Shown: one piece after another, positions 47,460 through 60,603 of the stretch | How the letters are laid out: each line of letters begins with the position of its first letter | How positions within the stretch are numbered: the first letter of the stretch is position 1 | Source: Zygnema cylindricum | Lineage: Eukaryota; Streptophyta; Zygnematophyceae; Zygnematales; Zygnemataceae | NCBI GenBank assembly: GCA_037447655.1 | Contig: JBBHKE010001595.1 | Span: 124,001 to 188,000, forward strand | Reading direction: 5' to 3' | DNA length: 64,000 nucleotides | Made by a program: the position numbers and the translations under genes | Notes under the pieces: model-generated | Told to the model about the DNA's origin: nothing | The model's database searches: none | The model's input: the letters and a program-made list of their open reading frames with translations, nothing else

Positions 47460-48374
47460 CTCCCCTAAAGCTTTAGTCTCAGTTACTCAATTAGACCAAT
47501 AGCCTTTCTGCAAAACTATAATTTAGGCGCAGGAAGTGCTTTAGTTAACATATCTGCAACCATGTTTTCATCTGGCAAATAACACATTTTAATGACCTTT
47601 GAAAGCACATTTTCACTGACAAAATGCAATCTGATATCCATGTGTTTGCTCTTAAAATGATGGTTGGGGCTAGAGGCTATGGAAATTGCTGCCTGGTTGT
47701 CGCACCAGATGACTTGAGGACTAGATTGCATATGTCCCAATTCCTGTAAAAGTGCTTTTACCCACATGAGTTCCTTGAGGGCAGAACTTGCTGCCATATA
47801 TTCAGACTCCATAGTTGACTGGGCGGTGACCTTCTGAAATTTGCTGCTCCAGCAGAAGGTACCATTTCGAATCTGTAGAACAAATCCAGTTTGGATTTCC
47901 TGCTGGGCATGTCTCCATAACTTGCATCTCTCCAAGTTTTCAGCTTGACTTCCCCTCCTCCGAGGACAAGTTTAAGACTTTGAGTTCCTGCCAAGTACCT
48001 CAGGACTCTTTTTGCAGCTTCCCAATCTACCCTTTTTGGATTCTGCAGACTCCTACTTAATGTCCAACAGCTGCTGCCATATCCGGCCTAGTACAGTTCA
48101 TAAAATAGATAAGAGATCCAACTATCTGCCGATATGGTTTTGAGGCTATGAACTCCTCCTCCCCTGACTCTAACATCTCATCAACTAGAACGCCTGACTT
48201 AGAGTCAACTCCCTCTAATTTCTGTCTGTATTCTATATGAGTGACACATCCTTTAGCTTCTTTCATTTCAAACTTTTCAAGCATGGAACTTATAGCCTTC
48301 TTTTGAGTTAACATGATTTGCTTCTTACTTCTGTCTCTCTATACTTGTATTCCTAAAATGTATTTGGCCTCACT
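47460..48374 (-). pseudogene. Element D reverse transcriptase end and RNase H (broken)
   Basis: Minus-strand reading: EAKYILGIQV, LTQKKAISSMLEKFEMKEAK, PYRQIVGSLIYFMNCTRPDM, a frame change, SKFQKVTAQSTMESEYMAAS, then WCDNQAAISIASSPNHHFKS and ADMLTKALPAPKL to the stop near 47,516. It is the continuation of the reverse transcriptase interrupted at 54,824 by element A3. Confidence 0.8.
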
Positions 48375-51300
48375 TGTAGAAATTAATGGTTTTTAAGTAT
48401 TTTTAGGTGTGAATAGAAATAAAGAAGCCGAGGCAGTCTACCTCTAACTTCTCTCTCCAACTCTCAAACTTGTCGCAGTCACTGAGAAATTGGAGAGGAA
48501 GCTAGAGCCATGGCTACCTAGGCTATCCTCAGGTTTACGGGAAATTTATATTAGTCTAGGGATTAATTACTAAAAGATATGTACTGGCGACAGGATTTGA
48601 TCCTGGTATCTGCCGGCCGTCAGAGAGTAGATAGCCGATAGCCTTAGCTGTTAAGTCTAGAAGTACTGTTACGTAGTATGTAGTACGATAATTATTTAAA
48701 CATGTACACGTAGGATAAATCATTTAACTATAACTGTTAACGGGATACATAGATATGGTAGTGTAAAAGTACGAATTGCGGTACGGATAAGAAATCAATA
48801 CCGCGCATTGATTTCGTAAGTGAAACAAATACCGCGCATGTATTTATTACGGCTACGATCAAATGCGAGTTTAATCGGACGGCCAAAATTAGCGCCGAGA
48901 TCGCGGAAGAAAAATTCCGCGGTTTGTGGGCATCGCCACATCGGATGACACGTGGCGACGTTACATTGGAGCGCGGCATCTCCGAGGATTAAAGGAGCGA
49001 ATCCGGATATTCCACGTGTGGACATTTAGGCCATGTCGTACAATGTCCGTACATAAAGTACACCGGCAGCTGTACTTTTGCGTACAAAACTGTAATCTGA
49101 TTGGTTCCGTACATCAGTAGATAGAGTCTGTGAGAGAGATAGGACTTAGAAAAATTAGAAGATAGGACCCTATCTCCCAGAGAGCTTCTGTACAAAAGGT
49201 CAACTTTGACCCTCTATAACTTACTGCTCAGGGGAGCAAATTCAGAGATTCTTTTTGCTAATGACTCAGGGGAGTCTTGCCTTCACAATGGTGAAGGTGG
49301 TCAGAGTTTTTGTCCTGCTACGGTGGCAGTTATTTTTGCTTAAACACAAAGGGGTCAGGATTATCCTAGAGGCTTCTTGGAAGCTGTCCACTCTGAGGAC
49401 TTATGGAGGTCTCAGAGTTTCAGGTTATGGGCCCACCCTCTAGGGTACCAATCTTTAATGGAGCTGGCTTCATATACTAGGAAAGTATGTTGATAGGAGC
49501 TCTATGCGAAAAAAAGTTTTGGGGGATAGTGAGTGGACGATTGGGGCGTCCATCAAGTCTTGGAATTCCTCCAGGGTTTAAAGGAAGCAGATTCACCAGG
49601 AAAGAGGATTCATCTTCAACGGAGGAAACAAAGAAAGGAGAGGTGGTGGACAAAGGAAAGGAGAAGGAGGCGACCACACTAATAGCAACTGGTTTAGCAT
49701 TCATGTCACCTATTCCGAGGAACGAGGAGAATGATTCTGAAACTTGGGACTTCAACAATATGGCGGCAAAGCACTTCATTCTACGCCATCTCACTCAAGG
49801 ACTTGCATGTCCTCATTTGCAAGTAGAGAGGGCATCCGATCTTTGGATGGCTCTCATAGAGATGTACCAAAGTGGTACGATTCAGCAACAACAGTTGGCT
49901 GATCAGAAAGTTACGGAGTATGTATACAAAGGGGGAAATATGTTGGATTTTTGCAATGAGCTTGCTACACTCTTCATGGAGCTTGAGAGCGTGGGAAAAG
50001 TTTTTAGTGAAAAAGAAAAGGTTAACTGTTTACTAATGAAGTTACCTGATGAGTTCGAGAACATAGTCAACCGTGTGCAGGACTTGCCGGACTCAAGGTG
50101 GATGTGGAACTTCAGTGGTAGGGATGATTCTCGTTCGAGAGAATACGATTGAGATCCGAAGGGGAGGAAAGAGTGGCCAAGCCTTAGCAACAGCGACAGA
50201 TTGGAGGAACAAGGATTCCCGGAAACCAGTCAGAAACTATGGGGGTAGGGAGCAGAAAAAACAGGCTGACGAGTTCGAACTAAGGACTCCCTAAGGTTTA
50301 TGTCATTTTTGTAAGAAACCGGGGCACTATATGGCAGAGTGCACTAAGCTAACCGAGCTTCGGTTAAAGGAGGGGCAGACCGGTGGTACCCGGAGAGGAA
50401 AGAAAAAGGCCCTTGTCACACAGGTACTTGAGGCGGAATCGGAGGATGAGGATGATGAGCTCCTTTTGGATGAGGAGTTGGAGGCGAAAAGTGAGGTTGA
50501 AATTCCACGAAGGCAGAAATGTGCTTACGGTGGATTGAAAGGTGAAGCAGGCTGGATTATAGATTCAGGTGCCTCAATGCACATGTGTAAGGATAGGCAC
50601 TTGTTCACTAAGATAAGAAAGGTTCCCACCGTAGAGATAGAGTACGGGGATGGGAGGATAGTCACCACTACTCTTGTAGGATCGGTAGATCTAAAAGTGT
50701 TAGTAGAAGGAAAGACATCCATATTAACATTCTCCGATGTATTGTTTATTCCGGAGCTGAACAAAAACCTTATCTCTACATCTGTATTAGATGATAATGG
50801 TTGTTTCACTAGCACTAGGGAAGGAGTCTTTACTGCTAGTTTTGAGGAGGATGTCTATTTCATTGCTGAGAAAGGTAGCCATGGGATGTTTAGGCTGATC
50901 TTAAGTAATGAAATGAAGAAACTTTATTATGCTAGTATTCATGATATTATGATGTGGCATAAGAGGCTTGGGCATGTGAATCTAGATAAGTTAAGAGATA
51001 TGAAAAAGATGGGAGTGGTGGAAGGGATTCAGTTCAGTGAGAGTGATAATATAAGTGATTGTAGTGGGTGTGCTCAAGGTAAAGCACACAGATTACCCTT
51101 TCTTAAAACAACCACCTACAAGGGAGAAAAACTTCTAGATCTAGTACACACAGATATTTGGGGACCGGCTAGAGTGCCCTCACCGGGGGGGGAAGAGATT
51201 TATGATGACTATAACTGATGATTGGTCTCGGTATTCCCGGGTGTATTTTTTGAAAAACAAGTCAGAAGCTGAGGATTGTTTTAGACAATATAAAGCATGG

Positions 51301-54300
51301 AGCAAAAACTCCATGAAACTCCAATCAAGAGAGTTAGGAGTGACAATGGTGGAGAGTATACTTCTAACCAGTTTGAGGATTTTTTGAGGGAAGATGGGGT
51401 TCAACACCAAAAGACAGTTCCAGAAAATCCGGAACAGAATGGGGTAGCTGAAAGGTTAAATAGAACACTAAGTGATACTGCTAGAAGTATGTTGTCGGAT
51501 AAGAAGATAGGAAAAAGGTTTTGGGCAGAAGAAATGAACTGTGCCAATTACCTCAAAAATAGAGTTCTTACTTCAGCTATAAAAGAGCAAACACCTTATG
51601 AGAGATGGACAGGCCGGAAACCAGACTTATTTCATTTAAAGGTTTTCGGCAGTCAAGTATTCAGTCTAGATACAGATCGGTCTAATTGGAAGCTAGATCC
51701 TAAAGGAAAACCAGGATACTTATTAGGATATGATGAGGATGTTAAAGGATATAGAGTTTATGATCTAAACAGAGAAGATATAATCTTAGTAAAGCATCTA
51801 GTAGTTATGGATGAAGGAAAGTCTGTGGACCCCTTCAAATATACAAAGTCAGTAAAAATCAGATTTGAGTCAGAAAATTTTGATGACTTTGAGCTTCCTA
51901 ACTATCCAGGTTTTAGAGACGATGACATTCTTGCAGGTACAAATCAGACTAAAAAGGAATCAGCTGTGGAAACTCCAGTGACAACTCTACCCGAAGCGGA
52001 AGACGTGGTGGAAATTGATTCGGAATCAAGGGATAGGGGAGAAACCGAGTTTGTTCGAAAGAATCCACGAGAACCATCTATTCCGGTCTCAGATTTTGAA
52101 GGGGGATGGAGAAGTAGTAAAAGATTGAAAGAAAAACAGGTTAATAACAAGGTAACAAAACTATCTCATCAAGATGAACCTCAACTTATGGAGAGGCGAT
52201 GACTTGTCCAGAAAGAAATCGGTGGAAGGCAGCCATCAATGAAGAGAAGGCCTCAATTATGGCAGCCGATACTTAGGAGCTGGTGGATTGTCCACCTAAC
52301 CGAAAACCAATCGGTTGTAAGTGGGTTTTCAAATTAAAACTGAACCCAGATAACACAATCGAGCGCTACAAGGCCCGACTAGTGGCAAAGGGATTTACAC
52401 AAAAGGAGGGAATTGACTACGAGGAAACCTTTGCCCCGGTGGTCAGATTTCCCTCCGTCCGCATACTTCTCAGCCTGGCAGCAGCGGAAGACATGGAAGT
52501 GCACCAGATGGACATCAAAACAACCTTTTTGCATGGAGAATTGGAAGAGGAGATCTTCATGCGACAACCCGAAGGGTTTGTGGAAGAAGGAGAGGAGAGT
52601 AAGGTATGCCAGCTGATTAAATCTCTTTATGGTTTGAAACAGGCGCCTCGACAGTGGAATAAGAAGCTTGATGAGTTTCTTACCGGTGTGGGATATTTCC
52701 GGATCAGCTCAGATCACTCAATCTATGTTTTCGAAGATGAGGAAGGTTTTATATTTATTGCAATTTATGTTGATGATTTGCTTGTTTTAAGTAAATCAAT
52801 GGAAAAAATTAATAAACTGAAAACCGATCTTAAGGGGAGATTTGAAATGAAGGATATGGGGGAAGCAAAATATATTTTGGGGATTCAAGTAGAGAGAGAG
52901 ACCGAAAAAGAAAAATTATAAGATTGACTCAAAATGAAGCAATAGGGAACATGCTTGAAAAATTTCAAATGGATAAAGCTAATAGTTGTACAACTCCAAT
53001 GGAATTGAAGAAGGGAAGTGAGGGGAGTGAGGAAGAAGGAGTCATAGTCTTAGACGAGGAATTATCTCCTGAAGAACAGAAGTTCATGCAGACTATTCCT
53101 TACAGGCAAGTAGTGGGAAGTCTAATCTATTTTATGAATTGTACCCGACCGGATTTAGCTGCAGCTGTAGGAGTGCTGAGTAGAAGTCTAAATGCTCCCG
53201 CTAAGAAGGATTGGGAGGCAGCTAAGAGATTTCTTAGATACTTGATAGGAACTAGGGATCTATGGTTGCATTTGGGTGGGGAGAATACTGACATCACTAC
53301 TTGGAGTGATGCTAGTTATGGTGATGCTCCGATGAGGAGATGCACTTCTGGATATGTATTTTATGTGGGTGATGGGGCTTGTTGTTGGAGTAGCAAATAG
53401 CAAAAGGTTATTGCTCAGTCCACCATGGAGGCTGAGTATATGGCCTCTTGCTCTGCTGTAAAAGAATTGATGTGGGTCAAGTCTTTACTTGGTGAACTTG
53501 GTCATCTTAAGAGTGGTGTGCAGAAAATATTTTGTGATAATCAAGCAGCAATCGCTATTTCTGCCAATCCTAAACATCATTTTAAAGCTAAACACATGGA
53601 CATTAGACTCAGCTTTGTTAGAGAGAAAGTAGAAAATAAAATAATCAGTTTAGAGTACCGACCAGATAGTGAGATGGTAGCAGATATGATGACCAAACCT
53701 GTGCCTTCCCTTAAGCTTATTTTCTGCAGGGAGAAGTGTGGTCTGAAATTAAAGATTGACTAGAAAATAAGGGGAGTGTAGAAATTAATGGTTTTTAAGT
53801 ATTTTCTAGGTCTGAATAGAAATAAAGAAGTCGAGGCAGTCTTCCTTTAACTTCTCTCTCCAACTCTCAAACTTGTCGCAGTCACTGAGAAATTGGAGAG
53901 GAAGCTAGAGCCATGGCTACCTAGGCTATCCTCAGGTTTACGGGAAATTTATATTAGTCTAGGAATTAATTACTAAAAGATATGTGCCGGCGACAGGATT
54001 TGATCCTGGTACCTGCCGGCCGTCAAACAGTAGATAGCCGGTAGCCTTAACCGTTAAGTCTAGAAGTAGTGTGACGTAGTATGTAGTACGATAATTATTT
54101 AAACAGTTACACGTAGGATAAATCATTTAATTATAACTGTTAACGCGATACATAGATATGGTAGTGTAAAAGTACGAATTGCGGTACGGATAAGAAATCA
54201 ATGCCGCGCATTGATTTCGTAAGCGAAACAAATACCGCGCATGTATTTATTACAGCTACGATCAAATGCGAGTTTAATCGGACGGCCGGAATTAGCGCCG

Positions 54301-54823
54301 AGATCGCGGAAGGAGAATTCGGCGGTTTGTGGGCATCACCACATCGTATGACACGTGGCGATGTAACATTGGAGCGTGGCATCTCCGAGGATTAAAGGAG
54401 CGAATCCGGATATTCCACGTGTGGACATTTAGGCCATGTCGTACAATGTCCGTACATAAAGTACACTGGCAGCTGTACTTTTGCGTACAAAACTGTAATC
54501 TGATTGGTTCCGTACATCAGTAGATAGAGTCTGTGAGAGACATAGGACTTAGAAAAATTAGAAGATATGACCCTCTCTCCAGAGAGCTTCTGTACAAAAG
54601 GTCAACTTTGACCCTCTATAACTTACTGCTCAGGGGAGCAAATTCAGAGATTCTTTTTGCTAATGACTCAAGGGAGTCTTCCCTTCACAATGGTGAAGGT
54701 GGTTAGAGTTTTTGTCTGCCAGGGTGGCAGTTATTTTTGCTTAAACACAAAGGGGTCAGGATTATCTTAGAGGCTTCTTGGAAGCTGTCCACTCTGAGGA
54801 CTTATGGAGGTCTCAGAGTTTCA
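48375..54823 (+). mobile_element. Copia element A3 (complete, moderately decayed)
   Basis: 6,449 bp; LTRs 48375-49422 and 53777-54823. Primer site GGTTATGGGCCCACC at 49423. It is closely related to A2 (long stretches of identical protein). It sits inside the reverse transcriptase of element D; the flanks (TCACT and GAAGG) are not a duplication, although D reads on directly across it (FEMKD before, EAKYILG after). Confidence 0.9.
49403..53763 (+). pseudogene. A3 gag-pol (disrupted)
   Basis: The same frame and domains as A2. Differences that break it: TGG to TAG in early gag (49,479), a one-base insertion at about 50,110, a stop at 50,294, a nine-G run at 51,184 (one G longer than A2), single-base losses near 51,305 and 52,193, TGG to TAG at 52,274, a length change near 52,900, and CAG to TAG at 53398-53400. 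The catalytic blocks DSG, D-D-E, YVDDLL and SDASYGD remain readable. Confidence 0.88.
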
Positions 54824-57800
54824 GAAGGTCTTTCATCTCAAACCTTGATTTCACGGCACTCTTGATCCTATATATTTCATCCATGGATTTGTTGATAAGC
54901 AATAAATCATCTACACAAACAACAATATACAGTATTCCATCCTCCCCTTGTAAAACATAGACAGAATGATCTGAACTGATTCTTTTGAAGCCTAGTGTTG
55001 TGAGGAACTCATCTAACTTTAAAATCTACTGTCTAGGGGCCTGTTTTAGCCCATATAAGGATTTCATCAATTTACATACTGGTTTTTTTTTTTTTTTTCT
55101 ACAAACATTTCTGGTTGCTGCATATAGATAGTTTCTTCCTGCTCTCCATGAAGGAAAGCTGTCTTAACGTCCATTTGATGGACTTCCATGTTTTTAATAG
55201 CAGCTAAACTGAGTAAGATTTTGACAGTTGGGAACCTTACCACTGGAGAAAAGGTTTCCTCAAAGTCGATTCCTTCTTTCTGATTGTAACCTTTGGCCAC
55301 AAGTCAGGCCTTGTACCGTTCAATCGTGCCATCTGGGTTTAATTTCACTTTAAAAACCCATTTACTCCTGATGGCTTTGCGGTCCGGAGGTAGATCCACC
55401 AGCTCCCACGTTTGAGCTTCCATTATAGACTTCATTTCGTCGTTTGCCCCTTCAATCCATTGAGTTCTTTCTGGTGAAGAGAAGGCCTCCCGGATGGTAT
55501 GAGGTTCTCTTGGGTTAGCAAAGTAGGCAAAGTGGGAACCTGATTGGAGGCGACTGCTAGTTCTCCTTCCCCCCGAAAATTTTGAGGCGAAGACCGATGG
55601 ATGTCTTACGTTTCTTTGCTGTCTTGCAACTGGCTGTGACTAATCCTGCAGCTGGTCTCCTTGCTCCATTTTTTGTAAAAGAGGAGTCTCATTTTCTGAA
55701 ATCACCGGATCTGCAAGAGGTTGTTGAACGTGCGGGTAGAAAACTGTTTTCTGTGTGTCAAAAATAACATATTTATTGAGATTTTTCTGCAACCTGATTT
55801 TCTGTCATAGAGAATAAATCTGTGGATTCTGCCTCATCTTTTATAGTATTGTTTCTAGACACTACTCTCTTCTGCTTTTCTAAAACATAAACTCTATAGC
55901 CCTTTGAATTATCATCAAACCCCATAAGAATACGTGGTAGACCTTTTGGTTCTATTTTCTAGGTATTTGGGGAGGTGTTTAGAATAAAGCATTTACTACC
56001 AAATACTCTGAAATGACTGACATATGGTTTTCTACCTGTCCATAGTTTAAAAGGTGTAGTAGTGAGTGATCGAGATGCAATTCTATTTTTGATATAAACT
56101 GCAGAATTTGTAACCTCAGCCCAAAATTTCAAATCTATATTTTTATCAGCTAATATAGATCTAGCACATTGTGTTATTTTCCTGTTTAGTCTCTTAGAGA
56201 CACCATTCTGCTGAGGAGTGTAAGGAACTGTTAGCTGACGACTTATCCCTTCATCCAACAGAAAATTTTCAAATTCATTTGGCATATACTCTCCTCCATT
56301 ATCCGATCTGAGTTGTGAAATCGGAGCTCCATGCAGTTTCTCCACCCAAGCCTTGTAATGTTTGAAGTGGCCGAACACCTCACTCTTTTCTTTCATGGAA
56401 TAAACTTTTGTGAACCGAGAGAAATCGCCTGTAAAAGCAACCATAAAATGAACCCCCCCAGCAGAGGGCACCTGTGTTGGTCCCAGAACATCCGAATGAA
56501 TAAGTTGTACAACTTTTGTAGATCTGTGATCTGATTGTTGAGGAAAAGGCAACTTATGAATCTTTCCTAAATACAGCCATCACACGTTTTTACTGGCTGA
56601 TCAATTAGTGAAACACCTTCTATTTTACCACCTTTGAACATTTTTGATAGTGTGTCATGGTTAACATGGCCTAGTCTCTTATGCCATAATTCATTCTCAG
56701 ATTGTTCACCAGAATAGAGAACGTCATTTTCTTTAGAATCTGCCATATCCATACAACACATTTTGCTTGCATCTCTTGTCCATGTGACTGCTATTTTTCC
56801 TAGCTTGCTCACAACCTTCCTACCCCCTTTAAAGGAGACCTCAAAACCTTTACTCTCAACGAAAGATGAAGAAAAAAGGTTCTTTTTGAAATCATGAACA
56901 AATAAAACATTATGAAGTGTTCTTTCTACTGGTTTCCCTCCTACATCTACCAGCAATGAGACATCACCCTGTGCAGATGTTTGCACACTCATTCCACAAG
57001 CATAGTAAATATTTTTGGCAGTTGTTGACTTCAGATTGGTGAAAAGCGATTTGTTCCAACACATATGTGCTGATGCTCTGGTGTCCATTATCCACCCAGT
57101 GTCCTTGGAGCCTTCCATTGCCGCCGCCACTGCAAATAACTCTGAAACATCCTGCTCAATGAAGCTCAATGACTCATCCTCCTCAGTAACATCTCAGTAA
57201 CAGATGATGAAAATAATGAGTTGTTCTGTAATTGTTGACCAGAAAAGCCTTGGTTAAATTGGCTTTGCTGCCATCCTCGCCTATATAATCCTGTTTCATT
57301 TGCTTTCTTGAGTTTACAATAGTACCGATAACCATGACCTCTTTCTGAACAGTAAAAACAAGCAGTAAAAGACGGTCTATTCTGACCTTGAATAAACTGT
57401 TTAAACTGACCGTGTTTCTGATTATACTAATTCTTTTGTGGGTTAAACTGATTTCTTCCTTGATTAAACCGCCCCTGCTTGTCAAAATTTGTGTTGAATG
57501 GTTCAACGTTCTTTTCTCCACTAAGCATCTTTGACGTAGACTCTTCTTCAAGTATAATATTAATAGCTAACTGAAGAGTCCAGTTAGACTTGTCATGCTT
57601 TTTCAATTCAGCAGATGCGTCCTTCATGCTACCAAGAAGACCCTTAATTATCAGAGCAGCTTGCTAGAACTCAGGAAAAAAACCTCCAGCACAAGCATGA
57701 GCATCAATGAGAGCTCTAAAATTGTTGGTATATTCGGCCATTGTTCCCCCCGAGTACTTGTAGTCCCATATCTTTCCAGCCAATAAGAGTTCCTCCTGAA

Positions 57801-58134
57801 CATTCGCCTTCTCATAGGAAGTCTTTAGAGACTTCCATATATCGATCGCCTTTTTCATTTTGATCCTCGACTTGACCATGTTCTCAAAAAGGCAGAGTTT
57901 GAGAGTATTTCAAGCTTGTGAATTCTTCTTTGCCCATGTTGGATCAGCCTCATCAAGTGATCCATCCAGAATGTCCAGCAAACCTGCATTTTCAAAATGT
58001 GACTCAACCATATCCGCCCAGTAAGCATACTTCTTACAATTAAAAATATGAATTATTGAAGATAGGCCCATAACTTATTGCTCTATCACAACTGGTGCAA
58101 GTGGAGCTGTAGCAGTAGTAGTATAGGTAGACAT
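54824..58134 (-). pseudogene. Element D gag, protease, integrase and reverse transcriptase start (broken)
   Basis: A second, more distant copia lineage. Reading starts in the LTR at ATG 58134 (MSTYTTTATAPLAPVVIEQ), passes one TAA and the primer site (VMG) into gag (YAYWADMVESHFENAG). Domains: knuckle CFYCSERGHGY (about 57,340), protease-like WIMDTRASAHMC in which the expected Gly of DTG is Arg, GAG-pre-integrase HKRLGHVNHDTL, integrase D (HSDVLGP) and D (RSDNGGEYMPN). The catalytic Glu position reads Lys (NGVSKRLNR, about 56,200). RT runs from about 55,430 to 54,824. It is inactive by these substitutions as well as frameshifts. Confidence 0.85.
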
Positions 58135-59074
58135 AGCATAAACAGAAGCTTTTCAAGAAGTCCCCACCAAAACACTAAGTTTGACCACTTTAATATCTCA
58201 CTGTTTACTGAACTTTACCACACCACAAATCTTGACTCACTGATCCAATTAACACAAAACTCAGCAGATAAAAACCTCAGCATACACACTATTAACTCCC
58301 AAATTTACAGCCAAATTGACTTAGTAGACCATAAGATATAGGACGTGCAAGTTTCCCAAAAACCGCCTTTTGGTTTCCCTTATCCCAAAACTGGATACAT
58401 AAATATTTCTAAGTCCTAATCTTTATACTTTGAGAGAGCATCTACTGCCCATTAGCCAATCATATGTCAGTACCGTGAATAGTAGTATTGTACAATAGTA
58501 CGACAAGGTACACTAACGTACTTCAAAAAACCTATTTCCAAGTAGCCTAAAAATGAATAGTAAAACACTATTTTCTAAAGCGCTATACTACAAAAATAAC
58601 CTCTTCAGGTATTTACACTTTGATGTCGTACATTTAATGTTGCTAACTTAGTCAGCAACTTCAAATACTTCCAATCTGCTATGGTAAACTTGTACGATTA
58701 TCTGGGACGCTTACGAAGCTCCTCGTCATCTGTGGTCCCCCTCAAAAATCATGCCGTTAATCTGATGTGAAATTACGTATGATATTTGTCATTTTGGTAT
58801 CACTGTTCCCAGATGCCCGGTTTAATTTCCGTCCGCCTGATCCGACAAATTCAGTCGTCTGATAGATGACATGTGGCCATGACCATTTAGCGTTTCCTGC
58901 ACTGTCTAAAAAAACCGACGCGTGTGTATGTGACCGTACTAATACTATTTGAGAACATATTCTACTGTCACACTATTTCAGGTAAGTATTACATTTCAAC
59001 CTACACAAAAATATTCTAAGTACTTAGGCTTCCCTCACAAATCTATATACTGAAGACAGCTTTCAAGAACAACA
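58076..59074 (-). mobile_element. Element D 5' LTR
   Basis: 999 bp, starting TGTTGTTCTTGAAAG at 59074 and ending next to the primer site AGTTATGGGCC (58,075 downwards). It is over 90 percent alike by eye with the 3' LTR at 46,459. The flanking CTATT (59075-59079) in element B is the second copy of the target site. Confidence 0.85.
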
Positions 59075-59079
59075 CTATT

Positions 59080-60603
59080 CCTTGCCTCCGAGTAAGACTG
59101 AGGCTAATCTGGATGAGAAAGCTTAGTTACCTTATGAGCAGCCTATTTTTCCTGTATCTTTTTGCTGCTCCTTCTCCCTCCTTCAAACTCAGAAGCTGGA
59201 ATGGATGGAAGTCTTGGATTTCTCCTGACTGTCTCATCGGCTCCCTTGTCCATAGATGCTGGTTCTAGTCCCACTTCTTCTATCTCCTCAAAGTCCATAG
59301 GAGTATGTGAGGTTTCTGATGAGTCTCATGTATCTCGGATCTCCCATGAGTCTGCAATCACGGTTTCACTCATGTCCCTTTCGGGAACGACCGAGTTCTC
59401 CTTATTTTTAGACTCAAATCTGATTCTTATCTTTTTTGTATATTTGAAAGGGTCAAATGACTTCCCTTCATCCATGACAACTAGGTGTTGACCAGAATGA
59501 TAATTTTCTTTGCTAAGTCATATACTCTATACCCCTTAACATCCTCATCATATCCCACAAAGTATCCAAGTTTTCCCTTAGTATATTGTTTCCACTTTTT
59601 CTTATCCGTGTCAAGACTGTAAACTTGGCTATCAAACACTTTAAGGTGTGAGATATCTGGTTTCGTTCCAACCCATCTCTCATAAGGTGTCACTCCCTTT
59701 ACAGCTGAGGTAAGGACTCTATTCTTAATGTAGTTGGCACAGTTCATTGCCCCTGCCCAAAATCTCTTTCTTAATTTCTTGTCGGCCAACATACAGCATG
59801 CACTATCTCTTAGTGTTCGATTCAACCTCTCAGCTACCCCATTTTGTTCCGCGTTATATGGTACAGTTTTCTGGTGCTGCACCCCCTCATCTCTCAAATA
59901 TGTCTCAAACTAGTTAGAGGTGTATTCCCCCCTATTATCACTCGTTATTCTCTTAATGGGGGTTTCATCCAACTTCTCACTCCATGCTTTATATTCTTTG
60001 AAGTAAGTTGATGTTTTAGACTTTGTTTTTAGGAAATACACCCTAGAGTCTCTAGATCAGTCATCGTTTATTGTCAACATAAACCTCTTTCCTCCAATCG
60101 AAGGTACTTTTGCAGGTCCCCAAATATCTGCGTGGACTAAATCTAGAACTTTCTCACCTCTATATGTAACGACTTTGGGATAGGGAAGTCTGTGAGCCTT
60201 ACCTGGAGCACAGCCACTACAATCATCCATCATTTCATTATCCCCAAACTTAATGCCTTCTACTACCCCAAGCTTTTTCATTTCCCTCAACCTATCAAAA
60301 TGCACATGCCCCAACCGCTAATGCCAAATCATCAACTTAGGAACACCAACATAGTAAACATTCTTCTTTTCATTACTCAGGTTAAGCCTAAACATTCCTT
60401 GGCTACCGTTATCTGCCGTAAAGTAAACTTCAGCCCCATTCTTTGTTGTAAAGACTCCCTTTCTAGTGAAGGTATCAAACTCTTTGTCATCTAACACAAA
60501 CGTAGAGACAATATGTTTACTTTGCTGAGGAATATAGAGTACATCTGAGAATGTAAGTATACAAGTCTTACCCTCCACTAAGACTTTCAGATCTACGTAC
60601 CCC
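59080..60603 (-). pseudogene. Element B, upstream unit: protease end and integrase (broken)
   Basis: Minus-strand reading begins abruptly at DLKVLVEGKT right after a truncated LTR, so its gag and protease active site are deleted. It continues with FSDVLYIPQQSK, RLGHVHFDRLREMKK, HADIWGPAKV, RDEGVQHQKTVPYNAEQNG, VAERLNRTLRDSA (catalytic Glu kept) and PYERWVGTKPDISHLKVF, then the acidic linker to 59,080, where element D interrupts it. It resumes at 46,453. Confidence 0.8.

Noticed and set aside
38449-53400. TAG reassigned to glutamine (as in some ulvophyte algae and ciliates), since A2/A3 have TAG at three Gln positions
   Set aside because: Stops also occur at Trp, Glu, Leu and Lys positions in the same families, A3 and A1 carry frameshifts, and the acidic gene seems to end at TAG. 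C-to-T decay is simpler.
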